Shown here in pieces: positions 34,646 to 46,700 of a DNA stretch of 64,000 bases. The first letter of the stretch is position 1; every line of letters begins with the position of its first letter. Made by a program: the position numbers and the translations under genes. The notes below the pieces were generated by a model, which made no database searches, was not told where the DNA came from, and saw nothing but the letters and a program-made list of their open reading frames with translations. The stretch comes from Ophiura sarsii (taxonomy: Eukaryota; Echinodermata; Ophiuroidea; Amphilepidida; Ophiuridae): positions 25,016,161 through 25,080,160 of the forward strand of contig CM069447.1 of NCBI GenBank assembly GCA_035610835.1. Direction: 5' to 3'.

Positions 34646-36480
34646 ACAGTTTATATAGAAGTAAACATATCATGCAAGTATTTTTTATCTGGCACACTAA
34701 CATAGCGGTCATAAAATATGTAGGCAGCCCTGGCACAGTGTCACACATAAGTCGGGATGAACAATTAAGATAACATATTAAAAGTCAAAATATCATGTAT
34801 TTTGTATCTGGCACACTGACATAACTACATGAAGTATTTAGGCAGCCCTGTCACAGTGTCACACATAACTAGGGATGATACAGTTTAAATAACATTTTAG
34901 AAGTAAACATTTCATGTAAGTATTTTGTATCTGGCACACTGACATAACTACATGAAGTATTTAGGCAGCCCTGGCACAGTGTCACACATACGTCGGGATG
35001 AAACAGTTTAGAAAACATATACAAAGTCAAAATATCATGTATTTTGTATATGGCACATTGACATAAGTATTTAGGCAGCCCAGGCACAGTGTCACACATA
35101 ATTTGGGATGAAACAGTTTATATAACATATTATAAGGAAACATTTCATGTAAGTATTTTGTATCTGGCACACTGACATAACTACATGAAGTATTTAGGCA
35201 GCCCTGGCACAGTGTCACACATACGTCGGGATGAAACAGTTTAAATAACATATTATAAGTAAACATATCATGTAAGTATTTTGTATCTGGCACACTGACA
35301 TAACTACATGAAGTATTTAGGCAGCCCTGGCACAGTGTCACACATAAGTCAGGATAAAACAGTTTATATAACATATTAGAAGTAAACATATCATGTAAGT
35401 ATTTTGTATCTGGCACACTAACATAGCGGTCATAAAGTATTTAGGCAGCCCTGGCACAGTGTCACACATAAGTCAAGATAAACCAGTAAAGATAACATAT
35501 TAAAAGTCAAAATTTCATGTATTTTGTATATGGCACATGCTGACATAGTTACATGAAGTATATAGTCAGCCCTGGCACAGTGTCACACATATGTCAGGAT
35601 GAAACACGATATGTAACATATTAGAAGTAAAAATATCATGTAAGTATTTTGTATCTGGCATACTGACATAGTTACATAAAGTATTTAGGCAGCCCTGGCA
35701 CTGTGTCACACACAAGTCAGGATGAACAAGTTAGGATAACATATTAAAAGTCAAAATATCCACATGAAGTATTTAGGCAGCCCTGGTACAGTGTCATACA
35801 TAAGTCGGGATGATACAGTTTAAATAACATATTAGAAGTAAACATATCATGTAAGTATTTTGTATCTGGCACACTGACATAACCACATGAAGTATTTAGG
35901 CAGCCCTGGCACAGTGTCACACATAAGTCGGGATGAAACAGTTTATATAACATATTAGAAGTAAACATATCGTGTAGGGGCCTAAATATTTTGTATCTGG
36001 CACATAGCGGTCATAAAGTATTTAGGCAGCCCTGGCACAGCGTCACACATAAGTCGGGGTGAACAATTAAGATAACATATTAAAAGTCCAAATATCATGT
36101 ATTTTGTATCTGGCACATTGACATAACTACATGAAGTATTTAGGCAGCCCTGGCACAGTGTCATACATAAGTCGAGATGAAACATTTTAGATAACATATT
36201 AGAAGTAAACATATCATGTAAGTATTTTGTATCTGGCACACTGACATAGCGTACATAAAGTATTTAGGCAGCCCTGGCACAGTGTCACACATAAGTCGGG
36301 ATGAACAATTAAGATAACATATTACAAAGTCCAAATATCACGTAAGTATTTTGTATCTGGCACAATGACATATCGTACATAAAGTATTTAGGCAACCCTG
36401 GCACAGTGTCACACATAAATCAGGATGAACAATTAAGATAACAATAGGCAAAATATCATGTAAAAGGCTGCATTTGGCAC
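34646..36480 (-). repeat. ~120-bp tandem array, right inverted arm
   Basis: About 15 units, reverse complements of the left-arm unit (GGCAGCCCTGGCACAGTGTC, GTATTTTGTATCTGGCAC). The array is roughly twice the length of its left counterpart. Minus-strand open frames of up to 129 codons with 40-residue periodicity are by-products of the 120-bp period. Confidence 0.9.
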
Positions 36481-36739
36481 ACTACCTGACACAGTGTCAC
36501 ACATTAGTCGGGATGAAACAGTACCCTTAAACATATTAAAAGTACACAGTATCATGTAAGTATTTCGTGATGGCTTGCATGAAAAGAAATGGTGAGTACC
36601 GTACAGAGTCTGTGGCATGAACATGTGTAAGACTATAGCGTACTTGTCACAGCTGGCATAGAGAAACAAAATAAGAGTCTGAGGGACCCGGCACAGAAAC
36701 AAAATTAAAATGGCATGGCATGGAATAAATACCTAACAC

Positions 36740-37345
36740 TATAGTGTGCTTGCCCCTTCCTGTCACAATTTGTAAGCACAGTTTAAAATAAAAAGTGAAT
36801 GCGTGCCCAGGTTAAAATAAAAAGTGAATGCGTGGCCAGCATATCCAAAATGAACTAATATATGCCACCTTCCTGTCACAAGTTATCGGTCCGCACAAAA
36901 TGTATTGCGTCGCCGGCATAGCAATATTGAAGTTAAATCCCCCCTTCCTAGCACACTATTTTGCTTGTCCGGCATAGCCAAAAAAGAATTAATATGCCCC
37001 CCCCCCCTTCTACCACTACTACTAACATGCCCCCTTTCTGTCACAAGCCTAGTTCGTACAAAATGTATTGCATCGCCGGTATAGCAATATTGAAGTTAAA
37101 TCCCCCCTTCCTATCACAATATTTTGCTTGTCCGGCATAGCCAAAAATGAATTAATATGCCACTATACTAATAATATCCCCCTTTCTGTCACATGCCTAG
37201 TTCGCACAAAATGTATTGTGTCGCCGGCATAGCAGGCAAAATATTTTGCGTGGCTGGCATAGCTAAATATAAATTAATATGCCCCCTTTTGTCACAAGTT
37301 GTCTGTTCGCACAAAATGTATTGTGTCGCCGGTATAGAAATGTTT
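36740..37345 (+). repeat. ~110-160-bp degenerate tandem repeat with CGCCGGCATAGC
   Basis: Recurrent CACAAAATGTATTG(C/T)GTCGCCGGCATAGC (near 36893, 37056, 37204, 37311) alternates with CCCCCTTCCTGTCACAAG and AATTAATATGCC. Four imperfect units. Non-coding. Confidence 0.7.
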
Positions 37346-37604
37346 TGGAGCGGAAAGTCCACCTGTATAAAACATGGAAACAAGTCAGTTTATTATTATC
37401 CTACATTCACCTGATCCAATATTCATTCTGCATATTACTATGGCTCCCTATTTACTCCCTATATAATTCGTGATGGCTTACATGGAGGTAGAACCAGACT
37501 ATCCTATTCAATCAGATGAATAGGATACTTATTGTGTCCATACTCTAACAGTACTTATTTACAGTCAATGGGTCCCCGGTGCTTTTTTAACTTTTAGCCG
37601 AATT

Positions 37605-37939
37605 TGAGTTATTACGGCCCGATATGATTTGGTTTTAAAAAGATGAATTTCTGCCAAAAACGTAGTTTGACGTAAGAAAAATAACTTGATATAGCTGGAA
37701 TGGTTCCTTCTAAAGGTATTCCAATAAACTGCGCATGCTAATTATCATTTATAAATTTCTGCACGTGGAGTTTTCCATCACCAGTTGATCTCAGTTGAAA
37801 ATTCCCATAGCGTGATATTCATGAGGTGATTTACTACAGCGATTTTAATGGTAATTGGGTCTGATGGTTTAATACTTTGTCGACAACACAGTGATAACTT
37901 GCAAGCTTCCAGGGGGATAAATACTTATGGGCGGCAGTG
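37605..37939 (-). repeat. Right long TIR of the foldback element
   Basis: Inverse of the left TIR at 29207-29695. Outer end CAGTG at 37939 followed by TA. Confidence 0.75.
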
Positions 37940-38052
37940 TATATATTATGTATGTGTATATATATATATGAAGACTCGCCTAAAATGTGATTTTTGAGCT
38001 TGCCACTGAAAAAATGTGGACAACCAATTTATTTTTCTTATTTCGAACGCTG

Positions 38053-41000
38053 ATGGTAGGTATGAATCAAAACCTACCTTTTGAAAAAAATAAGAGCTTA
38101 TGTATTTCTTTATTTTTTTAGAATTGTTATGTATTTCTTTATTTTGAGAAATGGTATAAAATTGTGGTAGGTATGAAACAAAACCTACCATTGAAAAAAA
38201 ATCGGAGCTTATGTATTTCTTTATTTTTTCAGAATTGTAATGTATTTCTTTATTTTGAGAAATGGTATGAAAATCATGGTAGGTATGAATCAAAACCTAC
38301 CTTTTGAAAAAAATAAGAGCTTATGTATTTCTTTATTTTTTCAGAATTGTAATGTATTTCTTTATTTTCAGAAATGGTATGAAAATTGTGGTAAGGTATG
38401 AATCAAAACCTACAATTGAAAAACAAATCGGAGCTTAAGTATTTCTTTATTTTTTCAGAATTGTAATGTATTTCTATATTTTGAGAAATGGTATGAAAAT
38501 CGTAATAGGTATGAATCAAAACCTACCTTTTGAGAAACAAAATAAGAGCTTATGTATTAATTTATTTTTCATAATGGTAATGTATTTCTTTTTTTTTGAG
38601 AAATGGTATGAAATTGTATGAAACAAAACCTACCATTGAAAAAAAATTCGGAGCTTATGTATTTATTTATTTTTTTCAGAATTGTAATGTATTTCTTTAT
38701 TTTGAGAAATGGTATGAAAATCATGGTAGGTATGAATCAAACCTACCTTTTGAAAAAAAATAAGAGCTTATGTATTTCTTTATTTTTTCAGAATTGTTAT
38801 GTATTTCTTTATTTTGGGAAATGGTATAAAATTGTGGTAGGTATGAAACAAAACCTACCATTGAAAAAAAATCGGAGCTTATGTATTTCTTTATTTTTTC
38901 AGAATTGTAATGTATTTCTTTATTTTGAGAAATGGTATGAAATTATGGTAGGTATGAAACAAAACCTACCATTGAAAATAAAATCGGCCGGGAGCTTATG
39001 TATTTCTTTATTTTTTCAGAATTGTAATGTATTTCTTTATTTTCAGAAATGGTATGAAAATTGTGGTAGGTAAGAATCAAAACCTACCATTGAAAAACAA
39101 ATCGGAGCTTATGTATTTCTTTATTTTTTCAGAATTGTAATGTATTTCTATATTTTGAGAAATGGTATGAAAATCGTAATAGGTATGAATCAAAACCTAC
39201 CTTTTGAAAAAAAATTAAGAGCTTATGTATTTCTTTATTTTTTCATAATGGTAATGTATTTCTTTATTTTGAGAAATGGTATGAAATTGTGGAAGGTATG
39301 AAACAAACCTACCATTGAAAAAAAAATCGGAGCTTATGTATTTCTCTATTTCGTCAGAATTGTAATGTATTTCTTTATTTTGAGAAATGGTATGAAAATC
39401 GTGGTAGGTAGGAATCAAAACCTACCTTTTGAAAAAAGTCAGAGCTTATGTATTTCTTTATTTTTTCAGAATTGTAATGTATTTCTTTATTTTGAAAAAT
39501 GGTATGAAAATCGTGGTAGGTATGAATCAAAACCTACATTTTGAAGTAAATAAGAGCTTATGTATTTCTTTATTTTTTCATAATGGTAATGTATTTCTTT
39601 ATTTTGAGAAATGGTATGAAATTGTGGTAGGTATGAAACAAACCTACCATTGAAAAAAAAATCGGAGCTTATGTATTTCTTTATTTCTTCAGAATTGTAA
39701 TGTATTTCTTTATTTTGAGAAATGGTATGAAAATCGTGGTAGGTAGGAATCAAAACCTACCTTTTGAAAAAAATCAGAGCTTATGTATTTCTTTATTTTT
39801 TTATAATGGTAATGTATTTCTTTATTTTGAGAAATGGTATGAAATTGTGGTAGGTATGAAACAAAACCTACCATTGAAAAAAAAATCGGAGCTTATGTAT
39901 TTCGTTATTTTTTCAGAATTGTAATGTATTTCTATATTTTGAGAAATGGTATGAAAATCGTGGTAGGTAGGAATCAAAACCTACCATTGAAACAAGATCA
40001 GAGCTTATGTATTTATTTATTTTTTCAGAATTGTAAGAATCAAAACCTACGTTTTGAAAAAAAATCGGAGCTTATGTATTTCTTTATTTTTTCAGAATTG
40101 TAATGTATTTCTTTATTTTCAGAAATGGTATGAAAATTGTGGTAGGTATGAATCAAAACCTACCATTGAAAAAAAATTGGAGCTTATGTATTTCTCTATT
40201 TTTCAGAATTGTAATGTATTTCTTTATTTTGAGAAATGGTATGAAAATGTGGTAGGTATGAATCAAAACCTACAATTGAAACAAAATCAGAGCTTATGTA
40301 TTTCTTTATTTTTTCAGAATTGTAATGAATCAAAACCTACCTTTTGAAAAAAAATCGGAGCTTATGTATTTCTTTATTTTTTCAGAATTGTAATGTATTT
40401 CTATATTTTTAGAAATGGTATGAAAATTGAGGTAGGTATGAATCAACACCTACCATTGAAAAAAAATCAGAGCTTATGTATTTCTTTATTTTTTCAGAAT
40501 TGTAATGAATCAAAACCTACCTTTTGAAATAAAATCGGAGCTTATGTATTTTTTTTTTTTTCAGAATTGTAATGTAATTCTTTACTTTCAGAAATGGTAT
40601 GAAAATTGTGGTAGGTATGAATCAAAACCTACCATTGAAAAAAAATCGGAGCTTATGTATTTCTGTATTTTTCGGAATTGTAATGTATTTCTTTATTTTG
40701 AGAAATGGTATGAAAATGTGGTAGGTATAAATCAAAACCTACCATTGAAACAAAATCAGAGCTTATGTATTTCTTTATTTTTTCAGAATTGTAATAAATC
40801 AAAACCTACCTTTTGAAATAAAATCGGAGCTTATGTATTTCTTTATTTTTTCAGAATTGTAATGTATTTCTTTATTTTCAGAAATGGTATGAAAATTGTG
40901 GTAGGTATGAATCAATACCTACCATTGAAAAAAAATCGGAGCTTATGTATTTCTGTATTTTTCAGAATTGTAATGTATTTCTTTTTTTTGAGAAATGGTA

Positions 41001-41140
41001 TGAAAATGTGGTAGGTATGAATCAAAACCTACCATTGAAACAAAATCAGAGCTTATGTATCTCTTTATTTTTTCAGAATTGTAATGAATCAAAACCTACC
41101 TTTTGATAAAAAATCGGAGCTTATGTATTTCTTTATTGAT
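38053..41140 (+). repeat. ~111-bp satellite array, forward block 2
   Basis: About 27 units in the same orientation as block 1 and originally continuous with it. Units after about 40030 are partly shortened, with GAATTGTAATGAATC joins that drop one TGTATTTC segment. Orientation flips at about 41140. Confidence 0.9.
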
Positions 41141-43065
41141 TCATTACAATTCTGATAAAATAAAGAAATACATAAGCTCTGATTTTGTTTCAATGGTAGG
41201 TTTTGATTCATACCTACCACGATTTTCATACCATTTATCAAAATAAAGAAATACAAAAGAACTCTGACGGAAGAGGGCGATATATTGAAAAACAAAGAAA
41301 TACATTGCAAATTTCAAAAATAAAGAAATACATAAGCTCCGACTTTTTTTCAAAAGGTAGGTTTTGACTCATTACAATTCTGAAAAAATAAAGAAATACA
41401 TAACCTCTGATTTTGTTTCAATGGTAGCTTTTGATTCATACCTACCACATTTTTCATACCATTTCTCAAAATAAAGAAATACATTACAATTCTGAAAAAA
41501 TAAAGAAATACATAAGCTCCGATTTTTTTTCAATGGTAGGTTTTGATTCATACCTACCTCAATTTTCATACCATTTCTGAAAATAAAGAAATACATTACA
41601 ATTCTGAATAAATAAAGAAATACATAAGCTCCGATTTTTTATCAAAAGGTAGGTTTTGATTCATTACAATTCTGAAAAAAATAAAGAAATACTAAGCTCT
41701 GATTTTGTTTCAATGGTAGGTTCATACCTACCACATTTTCATACCATTTCTCAAAATAAAGAAATACATTACAATTCTGAAAAATACAGAAATACATAAG
41801 CTCCGATTTTTTTTCAATGGTAGGTTTTGATTCATACCTACCACAATTTTCATACCTACCACAATTTTCATACCATTTCTGAAAATAAAGAAATACATTA
41901 CAATTCTGAAAAAATAAAGAAATACATAAGCTCCGATTTTATTTTCAATGGTAGGTTTTGTTTCATACCTACCACAATTTCATACCATTTCTCAAAATAA
42001 AGAAATACATTACCATTATGAAAAAATAAAGAAATACATAAGCTCTTATTTTTTTCAAAAGGTAGGTTTTGATTCATACCTACCACGATTTTCAGAAATA
42101 CATTACAATTCTGAACAAATAACGAAATACATAAGCTCCGATTTTTTTTCAATGGTAGGTTTTATTTCATACCTACCACAATTTCATACCATTTCTCAAA
42201 ATAAACAAATACATTACAATTCTGAAAAAAATAAAGAAATACATAATCTTCGATTTTTTTTCAATGGTAGGTTTTGTTTCATACCTACCACAATTTTAAA
42301 CCATTTCTCAAAATAAAGAAATACATAACAATTCTAAAAAAATAAAGAAATACATAAGCTCTTATTTTTTTCAAAAGGTAGGTTTTGATTCATACCTACC
42401 ATGATTTTCATACCATTTCGCAAAATAAAGAAATACATTACAATTCTGAAAAAATAAAGAAATACATTAGCTCCGATTTTGTTTCAATGGTAGGTTTTGT
42501 TTCATACCTACCAAAATTTCATACCATTTCTCAAAATAAAGAAATACATTACAATTCTGAAAAAATAAAGAAATACATAAGCTCCGATTTTTTTCAATGG
42601 TAGGTTTTGTTTCATACCTACCACAATTTCATACCATTTCTCAAATTAAAGAAATACATTACAATTCTGAAAAAATAAAGAAATACATAAGCTCTTATTT
42701 TTTTCAAAAGGTAGGTTTTGTTTCATACCTACCACAATTTCATACCATTTCTCAAAATAAAGAAATACATTACAATTCTGAAAAAATAAAGAAATACATT
42801 AGCTCCGATTTTTTTTCAATGGTAGGTTTTGTTTCATAACTACCACAATTTCATACCATTTCTCAAAATAAAGAAATAAATTTACAATTCTGAAAAAATA
42901 AAGAAATACATAAGCTCCGATTTTTTTTTCAATGGTAGGTTTTGTTTCATACCTACCACAATTTCATACCATTTCTCAAATTAAAGAAATATATTACAAT
43001 TCTGAAAAAAATAATGAAATACATAAAAAGGTATGAGGTAGGAAACTCAAAACCTACCTTTTTAA
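41141..43065 (-). repeat. ~111-bp satellite array, inverted block
   Basis: About 17 units in reverse orientation. The right edge (AACGTCTCCTATATCTTGCCAT, 43065-43086) is the inverse of the left edge of the forward block (26058-26078). The satellite region of 26-43 kb is therefore bounded by inverted copies of one junction sequence. Confidence 0.9.
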
Positions 43066-43596
43066 ACGTCTCCTATATCTTGCCATAGTTGAAACAGTTT
43101 ATCATAAATAAAGCAGATGGATAACACTGGATCGTTACTTGAGAATGAAAAGAAAAGAATAATAAGTGCACATGATACTGTATTCAGGAAGCTTTCCTTC
43201 TCGGTCAAAGAAGATGTTAAGGTCTTCCCGCAATGCATTGCGCGAACGCTATGTCACCAACCAACTAAAGCTTTTTCTACAGGATGCATTTGTAGAGCTT
43301 TTAAGAATAATAAACAGGAACACTGATAACTAATGTATTCATCGATGAAAACTAGAACCTTAGAGCTCCAATGATGGATGAACGCGCTATGAAGCCATGA
43401 TTATGTGCATTTGTGTTTGGGAACTGAGACAAATTAGAGACCAGAATTAGCGCTTGTTGCAAACACGCAATGCATTGTGGTGGTTTACTTAAAATCTTCT
43501 TTGCTTTTCGGTAATATTGACCCGGATTGCTCAATACTTGAATTTTGTCATACCTACCACGATTTTCATATCTTTTCTCAAAATAAAGAAATACAA
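43066..43596. other. Unique spacer between satellite blocks
   Basis: About 470 bp of non-satellite sequence, with a single partial satellite unit at about 43545-43590. A 69-codon frame at 43117-43326 has no recognisable domain and is not called as a gene. Confidence 0.5.
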
Positions 43597-43724
43597 AAGA
43601 TGATAATATTCTGAAAATCTGAGATTAATTCAATGAAAAATAAGACCGCTAGCATAATTTGCGTAAACCGTGTCATTAACTAGTCTGTACAAAGGGCTTT
43701 ACACGTACAAACCAGAAAATGACA
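43597..43724 (+). mobile_element. Fragment of the 23793-24656 mariner-type element
   Basis: Aligns with about 23901-24020, including GATAATATTCTGAAAATCTG and GGGCTTTACACGTACAAACC, with a few substitutions. It has no termini of its own and is embedded in satellite. Confidence 0.7.
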
Positions 43725-46700
43725 TTTTCTGAAGAAAAAAAATCGGAGCTTATGTATTTCTTTATTTTTGAAATTTGCAATGTATTTCTTTGTTTTTCAG
43801 AATTGTAATGTATTTCTTTATTTTGAGAAAAGGTATGAACATTGTGGTAGGTATGAATCAAAACCTACCTTTTGAAAATAATGGAGCTTATGTATTTTCT
43901 TTATTTTGAAATTTTGCAATGTATTTCTTTGTTTTTCAATATATCATCCTCTACCGTGAGAGTTCTTTTGTATTTCTTTATTTTGAGAAAAGGTATGAAA
44001 ATCGTGGTAGGTATGAATCAAAACCTACCTTTTGAAAAAAATCGGAGCTTATGTATTTCTTTATTTTTGAAATTCGCAATGTATTTCTTTGTTTTTCAGA
44101 ATTGTAATGTATTTCTTTATTTTGAGAAAAGGTATGAAAATTGTGGTAGGTATGAGTCAAAACCTACCTTTTGAAAAAAAATCAGAGCTTATATAATTCT
44201 ATATTTTTGAAATTTTCAATGTATTTCTTTGTTTTTCAATGTATCGCCCTCTACCGTCAGAGTTCTTTTGTATTTCTTTATTTTGAGAAAAGGTATGAAA
44301 ATTGTGGTAGGTATGAATCAAAACCTACCTTTTGAAAACAATTTGGAGCTCATGTATTTCTTTATTTTTAAAATTTGCAATGTATTTCTTTCGTTTTCAA
44401 TATATCGCCCTCTACCGTCAGAGTTCTTTTGTATTTCTTCATTTTGAGAAAAGGTATGAAAATCGTGGTAGGTATGAATCAAAACCTACCTTTTGAAAAA
44501 AATCGGAGCTTATGTATTTCTTTATTTTTGAAATTGGCAATGTATTTCTTTGTTTTTCAGAATTGTAATGTATTTCTTTATTTTGAGAAAAGGTATGAAA
44601 ATTGTGGTAGGTATGAGTCAAAACCTACCTTTTGAAAAAAAATCAGAGCTTATATAATTCTATATTTTTGAAATTTTCAATGTATTTCTTTGTTTTTCAA
44701 TGTATCGCCCTCTACCGTCAGAGTTCTTTTGTATTTCTTTATTTTGAGAAAAGGTATGAAAATTGTGGTAGGTATGAATCAAAACCTACCTTTTGAAAAC
44801 AATTTGGAGCTCATGTATTTCTTTATTTTTAAAATTTGCAATGTATTTCTTTCGTTTTCAATATATCGCCCTCTACCGTCAGAGTTCTTTTGTATTTCTT
44901 CATTTTGAGAAAAGGTATGAAAATTGTGGTATTGAGAAATACATTGTAATTAACGGCAACATTATTACCATTTCTCGACTATTGAGGTATTTCTTTGTTT
45001 TTCGATATATCGCCCTCTCCCGTCAGAGTTCTTTTGTATTTCTTTATTTTGAGAAAAGGTATGAAAATTGTGGTAGGTATGAGTCAAAACCTACCTTTTG
45101 AAAAAATGTAGCTTATGTATTTCTTTATTTTGAAATTTGCAATGTATTTCTTTGTTTTTCAGAATTGTAATGCATTTCTTTATTTTAGAAAAGGTATGAA
45201 AATTGTGGTAGGTATGAGTCAAAACCTACCTTTTGAAAAAAACTGGAGCTTATGTTTTTCTTTATTTTGAAATTTGCAATGTATTTCTTTGTTTTTCAAT
45301 GTATCGCCCTCTACCGTCAGAGTTCTTTTGTATTTCTTTATTTTGAGAAAAGGTATGAAAATCGTGGTAGGTATGAATCAAAACCTACCTTTTGAAAAAA
45401 AATCGGAGCTTATGTATTTCTTTATTTTTGAAATTGGCAATGTATTTCTTTGTTTTTCAGAATTGTAATGTATTTCTTTATTTTGAGAAAAGGTATGAAA
45501 ATTGTGGTAGGTATGAGTCAAAACCTACCTTTTGAAAAAAAATCAGAGCTTATGTAATTCTTTATTTTTGAAATTTGCAATGTATTTCTTTGTTTTTCAA
45601 TGTATCGCCCTCTACCGTCAGAGTTCTTTTGTATTTCTTTATTTTGAGAAAAGGTATGAAAATCGTGGTAGGTATGAATCAAAACCTACCTTTTAAAAAA
45701 ATGGAGCTTATGTATTTCTCTATTTTTGAAATTTGCAATGTATTTCTTTGTTTTTCAATATATCGCCCTCTACCGTCAGAGTTCTTTTTTTTATTTCTTT
45801 ATTTTGAGAAAAGGTATGAAAATCGTGGTAGGTATGAGTCAAAACCTACCTTTTGAAGAAAAAAAACCAGGGCTTATGTATTTCTTTATTTTTGAAATTT
45901 GCAATGTATTTCTTGTTTTTCAGAATTGTAATGTATTTCTTTATTTTAGAAAAGGTATGAAAATTATGGTAGGTATGAGTCAAAACCTACCTTTAATAAA
46001 AACTGGAGCTTATGTATTTCTTTATTTTGAAATTTGCAATGTATTTCTTTGTTTTTCAATATATCGCCCTCTACCGTCAGAGTTCTTTTGTATTTCTTTA
46101 TTTTGAGAACAGGTATGAAAATCGTGGTAGGTATGAATCAAAACCTACCTTTTGAAAAAAAATCGGAGCTTATGTATTTCTTTATTTTTGAAATTTGCAA
46201 TGTATTTCTATGTTTTTCAGAATTGTAATGTATTTCTTTATTTTGAGAAAAGGTATGAAAATTGTGGTAGGTATGAGTCAAAACCTACCTTTTGAAAAAA
46301 AATCAGAGCTTATGTAATTCTTTATTTTTGAAATTTGCAATGTATTTCTTTGTTTTTCAATGTATCGCCCTCTACCGTCAGAGTTCTTTTGTATTTCTTT
46401 ATTTTGAGAAAAGGTATGAAAATCGTGGTAGGTATGAATCAAAACCTACCTTTTAAAAAAATGGAGCTTATGTATTTCTCTATTTTTGAAATTTGCAATG
46501 TATTTCTTTGTTTTTCAATATATCGCCCTCTACCGTCAGAGTTCTTTTTTTTATTTCTTTATTTTGAGAAAAGGTATGAAAATCGTGGTAGGTATGAGTC
46601 AAAACCTACCTTTTGAAGAAAAAAAACCAGGGCTTATGTATTTCTTTATTTTTGAAATTTGCAATGTATTTCTTGTTTTTCAGAATTGTAATGTATTTCT

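Larger units (their letters stand above)
29207..37939. mobile_element. Tc1/mariner-type long-TIR foldback element carrying satellites (8.7 kb)
   Basis: Ends are CACTGCCGCCCATAAG and its exact inverse, each flanked by TA (29205-29206, 37940-37941). Inverted homology continues for about 330-490 bp inward, with two insertions in the left arm. CACTG-type termini with a TA target are typical of the IS630-Tc1-mariner group. No transposase was found. The interior is dominated by 120-bp and 142-bp tandem arrays arranged as a large palindrome. It is nested in the hAT element. Confidence 0.75.
28529..38052 (+). mobile_element. hAT-type element (9.5 kb) inserted in the satellite
   Basis: Terminal inverted repeats of 14 bp, CAGCGTTCGAAATA at 28529-28542 and its inverse at 38039-38052. 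The 8-bp target duplication ATGGTAGG lies at 28521-28528 and 38053-38060. The target is an ordinary position in the 111-bp satellite unit. Sub-terminal repeats CCGGCGGATGACCA follow the left end. Only a 56-codon transposase N terminus remains (28902-29072). About 8.7 kb of the length is a younger TA-flanked insertion (29207-37939), so the original element was only about 0.8 kb. Confidence 0.85.

Noticed and set aside
35027..35416. 129-codon minus-strand frame with repeated VPDTKYLHDMFTSNML units
   Set aside because: Pure translation of the ~120-bp tandem repeat; frame breaks wherever unit length is not a multiple of three.
32740..36480. Regular repeat/spacer pattern suggestive of a CRISPR-like array
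   Set aside because: Units are 118-142 bp and similar over their whole length, with no unique spacers and no cas genes; the context is an animal genome.
38618..39073. 151-codon open frame in the satellite
   Set aside because: It has the 37-residue periodicity of the 111-bp unit, similar frames occur on both strands and in all blocks, and it has no start context or domain. Treated as a repeat by-product.
43117..43326. 69-codon frame between satellite blocks
   Set aside because: No domain, no context, and no splice or promoter support. Length is within chance expectation.
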